A DNA stretch of 64,000 nucleotides from positions 27,313,504 to 27,377,503 of the forward strand of contig CM064869.1 of the NCBI GenBank assembly GCA_032719365.1, given 5' to 3'. Source of the stretch: Prinsepia uniflora. Its lineage: Eukaryota > Streptophyta > Magnoliopsida > Rosales > Rosaceae. The notes under the pieces were generated by a model. That model saw nothing but the letters and a program-made list of their open reading frames with translations, made no database searches and was not told where the DNA came from. Every line of letters begins with the position of its first letter. The first letter of the stretch is position 1. Shown here piece by piece: positions 1 to 12,053 of this stretch. The translations under genes were made by a program, and so were the position numbers.

Positions 1-234
1 ACTAACGTCCCAAATAACTTTACATTAAAGTCTCCTAATTTTCAAGATTAAATACGAATTAAAAATCTATGTACAACACTTCGATTACCTAAAACTACCT
101 GGTGACGATGTCTGATCGACTCGAAACCTGCGCCAAAATATTCGTAACATCGAATACATCAAAAGTTGTGTTGACCGACAATCGAGACAGTGAGGCATGT
201 GCCTCTACACGCCGCCTCTGCTCTCTGTACTTGG
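1..234 (-). repeat. Left part of a gypsy 3' LTR, cut by the hAT-type insertion and by the window edge
   Basis: This stretch aligns by eye with 23610-23840 inside the intact LTR at 22220-24666: both carry 'gtcccaaataa', 'gagattaaatacgaatt'-like text, 'cgaatacatcaaaag' and the run of CGCC-type words. Its continuation is at 21192-21765. Between the two lie the hAT-type element and everything nested in it. About 15 bases of LTR are missing at the junction compared with the partner LTR, so the left edge of the insertion was also eroded. The LTR continues left of base 1. Confidence 0.8.
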
Positions 235-1121
235 TCTAAAAGTTGGAAATTTGGAATTAAACTTTGGGAACTTAAGTACCCAATAATGTTTATATAGGAC
301 TAATAAAAATTATAAAATGACTTTGATATAATAAATATATAATGAATAATATGATACAATAGTGATTTGTCAATGACTAATAATATAAAATTTTAAACAT
401 AAACATAAATTGAAGTGAATTACTATAATTGAATGTTAATATAGTTACAAACATAAAAATAAGCATTATAATAGATTTTACATTTACATAATAATTTAGA
501 AAATCGTGGAGTTTGTATTTACATAATAATTTAGAAAATTCGACATTAATTAGTGAATATTGGACGTAAAACGAATTATTATTAATTGTATGCCCATCTC
601 ATACTTTTCTAAAATTCATTAATATTCAAATTAACCATTCAACATAATTTTCTTAAAATTAACCATCTATACTCTACGAATTTTTCCATTCAAAATAATT
701 TGCTTCTAAAATCCATTAATATTCAAATTAACCTTATATTTATATTCTCAATTTTTTAAATATCAAATACTAATTTAAATATAAAACATATTATATTGGA
801 TATTAAGAAATATACCCACATGATGTCAAATTAACTTAAAAGTTGCACCATTAAACTCAAAATAAAAAATAAAAAATATTTCATGTTGAGCGGAAGGCGA
901 AAAGACCCTGTACATGTCGCCAAGCACCAATGACGACCTCTGTGCGGGGTGGCCACGCACCGGTATAGGTCGTCTTCTCTCTCGATCCGGGTCTGTGATT
1001 CAGGTTTTCAGACCCGACTGCATGACCCCGAGCAAAAAAAAGTGGCGAAATTTCAATCAATTTCCTTCACCCCATCCTTATGTGTCGCAAGTCGGAAATC
1101 CCGATATATCAGCCGATATAT

Positions 1122-3272
1122 TGATAAGTCACGAATTGAGTATGATTTCAATAATATTTCTTATCCCTTTTACTTGTCTTTTGATTATAATTGTACAAAC
1201 AATAGGAGAAAATGATCCATTTTGTGAGACATGTGTAGATTATGAAAGTTAAGTCAATTCTGAAGAGAATGCAAAAAGAATGGAGGAAATCCGAGCCAAA
1301 ATGAAGGAATAGTACTAAAATGAAGTTAATGTCCCTAGCTGAAATCCCAGTTGAGGGCCTCTCGGGTTTTGTCTTTGAATTAGCATTTTTCAATGTATTG
1401 GATGTGATTAGCAGCTCATATAATCTCCAGGGGTTCCAATGAGGTGATAGCACATGTCAAGACAATCAAGATTGACTAAGAAAAGGGGTTCTTGCCTTTC
1501 TTGGTCGAGAGGCACTCCTAATCCTACAAGGAGTGTGTGTGTGAGACTTTGTCGATCAGCCTTGCCAGCCTTGCACGCCTAGATTAAGTGGGCTATTTCA
1601 GACATTATGCCCTGGAATCCAGCTAGGAAAGTTGGCCAAAAGATCCATTAAAAGAAGGGTTCTTATCTGTTCTTTGGAACCCAAGAAACTAGGATTTCTT
1701 GCCTTATCAAGTTCCTACTTTTTAGGGATTTGGGGCAGCTGTCCTTTGGACGAATTTTCCTACCTTTCTCAATGAGAAATGACATGGATTGACTTGGATA
1801 AGAAGACTTAATTATATTCCTAATCAGATCTGAAGTTAAAGATAGCAAGAAATAAGGAAAAGGAAGTTTCTTGGAAATCAATAAACCATCTTGTACAGGG
1901 TTAATTAACTTCCCTAGCCGCAAATTATCACTTTTTCATTAATTTAGGCAATGTAATCTGATTTAGGATAGCATTAAATGAATTCTTAGTCAAAGATGAA
2001 GTCAAGAAGTGGAAAGAAGGAAGGAAAGGGACTCCTTGTACAAGAAGGACACAAAAATGTTGCAAGACTTGGTTTTCACGGCTAAGGAGTTTCCTCCTTG
2101 TTTTGGGGGCTGTTTTCCCTTTCTTTTAGGGAGATGTTAGGGCAGGTGTTAGAGGATTTAAATAGATGTTTTTTCATTATTTTTGGACGTCCAATTTACC
2201 TCCTAAGGTCCAAAAAATCTGTAAAAAGTTTTGCTTAAAGTTTATACACAAAGTAGCCACAATTTACCCATTGTTCATGCTTTTGGATTCAAGTCTTGCA
2301 TCTTCTTTGTGACGTGAAGCTTCAGAGAAGAAGAAGTGTTTGTGTCATTTCTCTCACGCATAATTCATCTTATTATTTGTGTTTCTTAATCCCTAATCTC
2401 TTTAAGTTTATATGCATTCAATTATGATGTTTGTTAACTTAGTTATGTGTGAGTAGTTTCCTTTAGGATTAGGGCTGTTTGAAGCCCTAGCCATGTTAGT
2501 TTATAATTAGATTTCTAGATGTTGATTATGATTGTTATGTATGCCTGGATTTGTTGGATTACTATGCTTCATGAACTCAATTTATGCTTGTAAGTTTGAT
2601 CACCTTATTTGCGCATAATTGTCGATGTAATTGCTTGACGGATCACCTTGATGTTTGTGTTCACCCTGGAATTTGTAGCATCACGTTTAAGAGGGGGAAT
2701 CTTATTCATAATCTAAACTCATGACTTTCTAGGATTGCACATCACTTTACTAGGGATAGTGTAGTGTCATTAAATCTTCTTCATGTTTTATGCATTATCA
2801 CGCACCATCGGTAATAGTTGTTTAAGGGCGGGTACATCACGCTTAAACATGCAATCTAAGAGAAGATAAATGTGTGGGGTGAACCTTAGCTGGAACCTTG
2901 CATGGGCACTTAATTCAGATACATGCATAATTAATCTAATCAACGAAATCTATGGAGAACAATAATTGGTAAAGGTGGATAACATGTCCTAATTCGTCCT
3001 AATCTTCCAATCAACTTTCAAATCAAGTTTTTCATCATTTTGCACTTGTTTTCATCATTCAATTTCATTCTAATTATCACTCGAAACCCCCCAATGTTTT
3101 TGTACTTTTTCTCAAGTTGCTTCATTCCAAATTAAGTGGATTCACGTTGAACAAGTCCTCGAGGGATCGACCTTTGCAAACCTATTATACTCGTCATACG
3201 ATTTTGTGCACTTGCAAAGTATTACATTAGTAGTAATCATTCATAATTTCTTGGTTGATAAATCTTCTATCA
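1122..3272 (+). repeat. Athila 5' LTR
   Basis: TG...CA termini, matched base for base over long stretches by 19005-21157. A TATA-like TTTAAATA lies at about 2157-2164; the 3' LTR has the better TATAAATA at 20042-20049 in the same place, so promoter and U3/R boundary are near 1035-1070 bp from the LTR start. The copies differ by scattered single bases and a few small indels. By eye divergence is a few percent at most, concentrated in the first 60 bp; I did not compute it. Confidence 0.95.
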
Positions 3273-3278
3273 AGTATT

Positions 3279-3296
3279 TGGTGCCATTGCCGGGGA
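3279..3296 (+). other. Athila primer-binding site
   Basis: TGGTGCCATTGCCGGGGA lies six bases after the LTR end. It differs at two positions from the TGGCGCCGTTGCCGGGGA site complementary to the 3' end of tRNA-Asp that is usual in Athila elements. Both differences (C to T, G to A) fit cytosine deamination. Confidence 0.85.
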
Positions 3297-3382
3297 CTTG
3301 TCCCTCAACGGTGTTCATATAGTTTGGAATTATTTAACTTGGTTGGTTTATTTGTTTTTCAGGTACTAGTTCATGTCACACA

Positions 3383-5737
3383 TGACATGACCCATCCCAA
3401 TCCCCTCGGGATTAGTGCGGGATGACCCTGCTCCCGTCTGACACGAAGTGTCAGACAAGGGATATTTCCTACCTTTGCCCTCCCGGGTTATCAGAGTACG
3501 CCAGGATCTGGAGGAGGCATGTGATATCTCGAACTTTGCTACAGTCCACATCCGCTGTCAACCTGAAGGGTATTAAAAACAGAAAGACTGTGAGTGGACA
3601 AAACAAAGAGTAAGGAACCCAACTGGGGGGCGACTCCACTCAGTCAGTGCTCCGTGACTACTCCGGGGTCCACCCAGGCCAACGACCCTCCCCGGAGGAG
3701 ACAATCATGTATAAAGGATGGAATATGAAAAACCTTTCGAAATCATTCTTGAAACCTTTTCAGGATTCATGCCCGGCCCCCATAAGCCGTCATAATCCAT
3801 AAAATCCTTTCATGGGTTCATGCCGGTTCCCATAAACCGTCATGACCCGTAAAAACCATTTCAAGGGTTCATGCCGGTTCCCATAAACCGTCATGAACCA
3901 TAAAAACCATTTGTAACACATAACTGGGCCCTAGGCCCGAATCCACATAGAAACTCGACCTCAAGTCCGAATCGTATACCAACTGGGCCTCCGGCCCGAT
4001 TCCGTAAATCAAATGGTCCTCAAATCCGAGAGTTACCTTTTCAAATCCAAAATCATTTCATGAAATCATAACTAAAACCATAAGTACGGAAAATCAGTGT
4101 AAAACCAGAAAACCTCGATTTACTTGCAAGCACATAAATCGTCTCGTAAAGCGTGAAATCATATAAATCACAAGCATCCAAATAAACATCATAAAATCAT
4201 ATTCATAATCCATATAAAACATTTATGCATGCATCACAGTTTAGAAATCAAGGTCCACTCACAGACCGTCCGAGCTCCCGCCTCGATTTGCGTGCCATTG
4301 GCTCTCCCGAGCCAATCGTCATCACCGAGACTCCCAAACCTGTCCAAATTTTTAATAGAAGGTTACTAATAGCCTCATTAACCTCTCATTGAAGTCCCAT
4401 AATTTTCCCGATTTTCTAACTATTTTTAAAGTCGATCCTAAACCTTCAGACACCCCGAAACATATCGAAACGATGTCTGATCGACTCGAAACCAGTCCCA
4501 AAATGTTCGTTACATCGAATAGATGATTTCATATGTTGGAACCATCCTCAAATTCTCCCCCACGCGCCCGAATGCGCCGCCTAAAGTGGCTGCGCGTGGA
4601 GGCCACGCGCCTGCTACAGTGTCACCCCTAACCTCGCGTCGACCGGTCTGAACTGGTCCGGTCCGGTTCGCCTGCAACTTGGACCGGCGTGACCGGTTCC
4701 AGCTCATTCCGGCCCAGTTTTTCACCATTTTCAATTCTAATCAATCCTAACCTTCCTATAATCATCCTGGGAACCTAACCCAATTAATTAGAACTCGGTC
4801 CAATTTGGTCCTCACGGTTCAAAAATCCAAAACCTTCCCCAGGGCTTCCCCGACGTCCAACCCTTCTCCAAACCTTCCTAAAAACCCCCTAGCAACCTAA
4901 TTAGTTCAACCCAAACGTCCAAACAGGCCCCTAATAACTAGAAATCGAAAATGGATTAAAATGGGCAAAACCGATTACCTTGTGGGTTGGCCACCACCGC
5001 CGTCCACGGCGGCGCTCCCTGGGCCGGCCACCACATCCAACAGCCTCCCCACTCTCTGTTCTCAGTCCTGGTCGAAATGGATGGGTTTTGGGTTGCACGG
5101 GAATGAGAGAAATGGTGAGATCGGGTATGGGTTTTGGGTGTTTGAAATGAAGAAAATGGATGCACGGTGCATGAATGAAATATGGTGTCCATTGGATGGG
5201 GTGACACTTGTCACTCATCCATTGGGCATCATGACAAATATTTGGGCCCACTAGAGTCCAAAAGTGAACTCGTCTCGTAATTCGTGCAATAGTGCACTCG
5301 AACTTCCGTGAACCGTAACTTCGCCGCCGAACGTCCGAATTCGACGCGCCGCCTGTCTATGGATTCGTATCGTCCTGATCTACGTAATAGTCCTTGTCCC
5401 TCGGCCATCGGACATCCCGGTCCAAAAGTCAACTATTTGCCCCATTTAACTAAAATTACCAAATTGCCCCTAAACTTCCGAACGTCATAACTTCCTCCTC
5501 GAATGTCGGAATTGAACGTGCCACCTATCTATGAACTCGTGACGTCACGAACTACGTTACGGTCATCGGTCAAAGTCCATTTGACCGCCTGAACAAAAAG
5601 TCAACTTTTTACCCACGCTAGGGGCAAAACGGTCATTTCGCATAGTTCGTCCGATTTCACCTAACTAATCACCGATTAACTTCACTAATCGTGATTAGTC
5701 ACTAATCTAATCTCGGAATTTAGGACGGGTCGTTACA
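3383..5737 (-). mobile_element. Solo LTR of the gypsy LTR family, in the Athila leader
   Basis: In element sense it begins TGTAACGACCCGTCC (5737 leftwards) and ends at TGACATGACCC (3383). It lies between ACACA (3378-3382) and ACGCA (5738-5742), a 5-bp duplication with one change, so it was formed by recombination between the two LTRs of a full element. Inside are the family hallmarks: a perfect hairpin GTCTGACAC-GAA-GTGTCAGAC at 3436-3456, TGTGAGTGGAC at 3589-3599, GTCCACTCACA at 4253-4263, and a GCGCGTGG/CCACGCGC palindrome near 4590-4612. It separates the Athila PBS from the gag start. Reading frames inside it are not genes. Confidence 0.92.
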
Positions 5738-5831
5738 ACGCAGCTCCTCAGTGGAGGGAACAACTCATGGCCCTATTTGTTCCTCCCGGAACTCTTCAAT
5801 TCACGGCAGCCCCCCACCAAGCCCTCATGCC

Positions 5832-6067
5832 ATGGATAACCCACAAGAACGTGCTCTTGTCCCTCCTCCTGCCCCTAGGCTCCTTCGGGAGTTCGCAACC
5901 CCTCATGTGCCCGAAGCTCACTTCCCCATTGTCTTTCCTGCAAGCACCATTGAGAATTTTGAGCTTAAGTCTGGGACCATTCACATGTTGCCTACGTTTG
6001 ATGGACTCTTTGGAGCAAACCCTCACCTTCATATTCAAGACTTTCTCCAAGTTTGTTCTACTCTTCG
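5832..6067 (+). pseudogene. Athila gag, N-terminal part (interrupted)
   Basis: The frame opens at an ATG (5832) followed by MDNPQE and runs to CTTCG at 6067, where a solo LTR begins. The protein shows the Athila gag signature: a proline-rich start, a LREF word, a segment with NFELK, then PHLHIQDFLQVC leading into TLR. The continuation, RINGMTDNEIRLRLF, is found 6 kb downstream at 12057. An in-frame ATG also exists at 5751 but lies in leader-like sequence. Gag would form the virus-like particle core; this piece is only about 79 codons and the LTR makes it non-functional. Upstream 5743-5831 is leader sequence. Confidence 0.85.
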
Positions 6068-9000
6068 TGTCAAGACCTATCCCGACTATTCCTCGATAAT
6101 CGTGATGAATCCTGCTCCCGTCTGACAATAACCAGAAGTACCAAAAGTAACCAAACTTAGATACATACACCACACAACAAATCCCAAAAACATTGTCAGA
6201 CAAGGGATAGTTAAGTTTTACAGACCAATGACGTCACAGGTTTGACTAGTCAAAGACAATACAGAGCATAGGTACTATTACAGATAGGGATCAAATTCCT
6301 ACTCTGTAGAGTGTTTGAGTGCGCAACGGTCTACTTATTCTTTTGCCTCGCTTGCCTCGTTTCTAGCCCCCGTACCTGTGCATTGGCCTGGAGGGTGCAT
6401 AAAACAATAAAGGTGTAAGTAGAAAAAAATAAACTTTTCTAAATACATTTACCGAAACTCAAGTTTCCCCTCCAGTTTTCACAAACGTGCATGCATAACA
6501 TAAAACATGAGTAATAGTATGAAATCAGTTCGTGACATAAAGCATCATTTTCTAAAGTATCTGGACACAAATATCAATAAATCATAATACCACCAATCCT
6601 CAATATCCAATCACATTATCCATATAACCCGTCACGATATCAATGTAATGCGTGCCAACTCGGTGTCTCACGTCCGAGTACATCCCCCAGGATCTACGAC
6701 GTCTAGGGGGATATCAACTCTAGGATCAATGACGTCTAGAGGATATCATCATAATCCCACGCTCTTGCGAGTGAGCCTCCCCCAGAGCTACTCATCTCCA
6801 GGCAGTGGTTCGTGACTACTCCAGGATCTACGACGTCCGGAGGAGACTATCAAATCACAGAGGATGGTATATGTGGAACAGGTCACCAAATCCAGTAATC
6901 TCATTTTAAAATCATTTATGTCTCAAATCAAGTCAAAAAAATTTCAATGGGGCCTATGCCCGAGCCATAGCTTTCACAAATCAAGTTCCACAAAACCATC
7001 ATAAAACAGTGTCCAGAATTCACTTTATAAATCAAAATCATCAATTTAATAATATTCACATGTGACTCCAAATTCGAGTCAAAATCACTATTCACTTGGG
7101 TCTCAAGCCCAAAATATCATTTTCACGCAAATTCATGCAACCGTAAATCCAAGTTACCATGACCACGTAAATCCATAAAATCAATCACTGACTCATATTC
7201 CGAGTCCAAATATCATTTTCAATCCGGGCCTAGCCCAAAAACATCAATTTCATCATTTCTCGAAAATCGTGCCAAAATATAATATAATAATCATAAAACC
7301 GAGAAATCACCGGATTGAAACATAAATCATATCAAATCATAACAAATCATATGATAAGGCATTTAAAAACATATATGCATGCATCACGGTTAGAAAACCA
7401 AAAGTCCACTCACACACACCGTTCGGATTGCTGAGCCTCGAGCTGTTCGTTTTCTTCCGACGTCCCGGAAATATTTTAGCCTGTCAAACAAAGTGATTTA
7501 AGGTTACTAGACTATCATATGGTCCTCATATCAGAATCCCCTAATTGTCGGAATTTTATAATATTATTTAAATATAAATTAAACGCGTCGGGTACTCGGA
7601 ACTACTCTGAAACCATATCCGATTGACCCGAAACCAACGCGGATAGGTTCGTATCATCGAGAACATCAAGTTTCATGTTGATCACTTCGCCGGATTCCCA
7701 TCCACGCGCCGTCACGCGCCGCCGCAAGTGGCTGCGCGTGAAAGCCACGCGCGTAGCACAGTACTGCTACAGTGCTTCGTTCTCACCCGAATGTCTGATA
7801 AACGGGTTGGAAAACCCGCAATAGAACCCGACTCAATCTCAGTCAATTCGACCTCAAATCGATCCATGCTTTCAACTGATCTCATCTAATTCAACTCCAT
7901 TTAAGTTCTGTAAGTTCAATTACCTCAATTAAGGTCTAAAACTTCACGACTCACGATCGAACCTCGACGGGTCTCCTATTCGGGTTTCTCGATTCCGTCC
8001 CTGATTTTCAAATTAATTCACATGGTTAGTATCGTGAGAGTGTAAGGAACGTCTTTGCAAGATCAATTCGAGAATTCCTTACCTCCAACTGGTAGAACTC
8101 AAGCTCGATTTTCAGCAGCCATGGAAGCTTCTGTTCTTGCTCAATTCGACAGCAATTCTCTTCGTTTTTGTTGCAGGGAGCTTCATTTTGATCCCAGAAG
8201 CTCAATGTAATCCTCAATTTCCCTTCTCCTAGCTCACAAATTCGAATTCGAATTTCCCCCTAATTTCAAGAATTTTCGAACTCAGAATACACCCAGTTCT
8301 CTCAGTCCCTCGAGTTCCTCTCTCTCAATTCCGTTCATTACGTTCTTAATTGCACAATGACGAGAGACAGTGGGATATCACTGATCAATTTGGACAAATT
8401 GGGCAAAATGATTACAATTACCCTTAATTAAGGGATAATTGTCAAAAGTGGGCATTATTATTGTCAGGACCCACCCCGGTTTCACCCCGAAACCCGAGGT
8501 AAATCCCGCTCCCGTCTGACTCCCCGACACAAAACTCAAGTAAAACACACTCAAACCCAGTTAGACGCAGGAGTAATTAAACAAAAGATCCCGAAGTTAT
8601 CGTTTACAGAGCCTAGTACAAAAATACAAAGAAACAAAATCCGACAATAGATACACACACGCGGAGGAAAACCTAAGCACTCGAAAATCCCGCTCGTCAC
8701 TTCGATGCCTCAGACACTGCCTCGACGTTAAGACCCCGCGCTGGCTCCACAACCTGGAGGGCAATTTAAAACAGAAGGTGTGAGTGGACCAAAATAAAAT
8801 AAAAGTTTCCAAAACCATTTTATAAGCAAACCGAGTTTAACCCTCCGTTTTGAAACCACATGCATAACCAACAGTTATGAACACAGTTATAAAATAATCA
8901 TTATAAAACATCATAAGAAACAGAAACACTATAAAATATCATAAGAAACCATAGCATGAGTATCAGAAACCGTATCAAATCCTCATTTCCCGATCGAACC

Positions 9001-12000
9001 TGCTGGACCTATCCGAGTCTTTAAACTCCCGAGTCTTTAAACTCAATCCAGGCCTTAATCATATCCGAGTCTTTAAACTCCCGAGTCTTTAAACTCAAGG
9101 CCTACGGGGGAAATCAATATATCCGAGTCTTTAAACTCCCGAGTCTTTAAACTCCCGAGTCTTTAAACTCAATCCGGGTCTTTAAACCCAATCCGGCCGG
9201 TCCCCCGTCACATATATCCGGGTCCTTAAACCCAATATCCAGATCCAGCAAATCCAATCCCAAGACCATTTGAAAACCATTTACCAAATCCTCATCCAAA
9301 CCCGAATCCGAAATCACTGGTCCGAAGCCCTTCCGGCGTTCAGAACCGTCATTCCGAACCCAAATTCGGAAATTCACTTTTCATACCAAAACCACATGTA
9401 ATCACAAATCATATTTCATAACCCATTTATCATTATCAGAAAACCTTTATAGGTGGAAATCCCCAAATGTGGCATCAAAATCCGAAAACCAGCAGTTTCT
9501 CGAAAAACGTGCAAAATCCCGAAAACGTCTCGAAAAACGTGTAAACATCTCAATCACGTATAATCACGTAAAACCATCATAACATATGCAATAAACATAG
9601 TGTCTTAAGTAAAACCATCAAAAACGTATATAAAAACAGTTATGCATGATCGAGTTTAAGGAAAAGGGTCCACTCACAGTACTGAGCCCTACTCGCGTCC
9701 CGAACGTCCAGCCCGTTCCTCGGCTTCCTCGGGAAATCCCGATCCTATCAAACACCGTCAAATTATGTCACTAATACGTCTACGAAACAACTACCTAATT
9801 TCCTTAAAATTCCCCGAACCAAAGACTTAAAACCCGGGACCCTAAACATTCACCTCGCGGAACTAAACTCAAACGACTTCCGATTGACCCGAAACCAACT
9901 CCATTGAACTCACGATAGCTCCTAGACCAAAATCCATGTTGATCACTTTTCCATCCTCCGCCGCACGCGCCCCCACGCGCCGCCCAAAGTGGCTGCGCGT
10001 GGCACTCACGCGCCAGCTACAGTGCCATCTTCAACCTCCCGCACTGTACTGAACCGGCCGCCGTAGCTTGAACCGGCGAGAAGCATTCTCCACCGTCCGG
10101 CCACCATTTCAGCCCCTTCTTTCACCTGCAGCTTCGTCCAGACCAACCCTATCGATTTCCCAACTCCGTTCACCTCGACACTGTCCCTAGCCCGTCGACT
10201 AAACTCAAAACCAGACGGCCAATGTCCCCCTGTTTCACGACTCCTCTACTCCGGTCACCTCCCGTCACGGTGGTGACACCAGACGGTCCCTAAGACCTCA
10301 CTGAACCTAGACCAAACCTCCGTTACCCTCGACTCACCCCCAAACTCGTCGACTCACCGTTTGAATTTCCCGGCCAAACAGAGCATCAGAGTGCTCATCA
10401 TCGCCCGAGCTCCGCCGTGGACACCCCCGTCACGGCGACCATCTTAGTCGACACCTAGGACCTCCCTGAACACTATCCCGACCTCCAATCCTCTCGACTC
10501 TCAGCCCAAACCCACGACTTTCCAAATGAAAATCACGGGAAAAACAGAGCAGGAAGACTTACCCTTCGGTTGCAGCTCCGCCGTACGCACCGCCGCCTAC
10601 CACTGTGATCGTTGGACTCCTTGCAACCTCTTCAGCCTCCCCTTGCCTTGGTTTGCCTCACCTCACGGCGTAGCCACCACCTCGAACTCTCAGGCTCCCT
10701 GTTTCCCCCAAAACTTCTCCGCACCTCCGCCGTGCCGCCGTGCACGATTGCACCACCAAAACCCGATCAGCAACTCACTCCTACCTCCCTGTCACTCTCA
10801 CAACTCAACCGCACTCAACACCAGCCAAGATCCTTCCTCAATTCTCCCTCACAAGCTCACTCTGTTTCTCTGTGCTTGTCGAAGAACCACACACGCACAC
10901 ACGGGTTCACCCAAGTATTTAGGACCGCACACACACAGAAGAACCCCCCAGAACCCACTACACAAATGCCATGTGTCACAATCCAGTCCATCCTTATCCC
11001 ACCTGCTTAAACCCCAGCCGTCCATTTCCTTCTTTCTGCACAAATCCCCAAAAGCCAAAAAGACCAAAATACCCTCCTATTTTACACATTTTTACGGTTT
11101 ACCGAAACTTCCTAGACTCGTAACTCTCGCCTCGTAAGTCCGATGAATACGTGCCGCCTGTCATCGAACTCAGGACGACGAAATCTATCTAACCATCCTA
11201 GGTCAACCTACCCAAAACTCGATTATTCAAAAAGTCAACTTTTCCCCCTAATTTACCCAAATTACGGTTATGCCCTCGACCTTCCGAACATCACAACTTC
11301 CTCCTCGGATGTCGGAATCGGACGTGTCACCTGCCTATGGATTCGTGACGTCCTAAACTACGTCCTAGTCACCGGTCAACACTCAATCGACCTCCCAACT
11401 AAAAGTCAACTATTTGCCCGAACCAGGGGCAAAATCGTCATTCTACGCTCATGGACCCATCGGGACCACCTACCCACTGCTTAACCTCAATAATCACACC
11501 TTATTCACTCTACTAATCCCGGCTCTCGGGACGGGTTGTTACAATTATCCTCAAAACCGGATTCCATGTTCTCTGGGGCAAGAATAAGACAAAGGACAGG
11601 TCTGATCAAGGTTAAAAGACCATTTTTCCCCTGGTTCGACAAATTACCATTTTGCCCCTAGGCTTCCGTGACCCGTAACTTGGTCACCCGAACTCCGTTT
11701 TCGACGTGCCGCCTGTCGTTGTACTCAGGGCATCGAGACCTACCTAACGGTCCTTGAATCGTTTGGAAATTAGTTTTCAAACAAAAAGTCAACATTTTCC
11801 CCCCTTTTCGTCCAAATTACGAAAATGCCCTTGCGTTTCCGAACGTCATAACTTTTTCCATGATCGTCGGAATTGGGCGTGCCACCTGTCTAAGGACTCG
11901 TGACGTCCCGAACTACGTCACGGTCATCGGTCAACGTCCGTTTGATTCTCCAATAAAAAAGTCAACAAATTGACTATACTATTCATAAGGGTAAAAACGT

Positions 12001-12053
12001 CATTTATTCATTATTTTACAAAATTACATTTTCCGAATTTCCGGGGCGTTACA
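6068..12053 (-). mobile_element. Solo LTR inside Athila gag, itself split by another solo LTR
   Basis: The LTR occupies 6068-8461 and 11549-12053 (about 2.9 kb) and is flanked by a perfect duplication CTTCG (6063-6067 and 12054-12058). In display order it begins TGTCAAGACCTATCCC and ends GGGGCGTTACA, the reverse complement of the family's LTR ends. Its inverted-repeat arms have decayed on one side (TGTAAGTAGAA, 6415-6425) and are intact on the other (GTCCACTCACA, 7404-7414). Its variable zone (6950-7250) carries GACTC...GAGTC and GGGCC...GCCC palindromes. The GTCTGACA/TGTCAGAC hairpin arms are here separated by about 80 bp of extra sequence (6119-6203). Confidence 0.93.
8462..11543 (-). mobile_element. 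Solo LTR nested inside the previous solo LTR
   Basis: This is the longest family member (3082 bp) and the innermost level of the nest. It begins TGTCAGGACCCACCCC, ends GGTTGTTACA, and is flanked by a perfect duplication ATTAT (8457-8461 and 11544-11548). TGTGAGTGGAC is at 8779-8789 and GTCCACTCACA at 9668-9678. Between them, at about 9015-9230, lie nine copies of GAGTCTTTAAACTC and two relatives with GGGT...ACCC arms. A GCGCGTG/CACGCGC palindrome lies near 9994-10012. A 203-codon open frame at 10526-11137 is a by-product of the GC-rich, stop-poor 5' half of the LTR and has no recognisable domain. Confidence 0.93.

Noticed and set aside
4961..5254. Open frames on both strands within LTR 3383-5737
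   Set aside because: Overlapping frames in a CpG-rich LTR stretch, not conserved between copies.
10526..11137. 203-codon open frame in the GC-rich half of a solo LTR
   Set aside because: It lies wholly inside the LTR 8462-11543, has a low-complexity Pro/His/Ser composition, no domain I recognise, and no counterpart frame of similar length in the sister LTRs.
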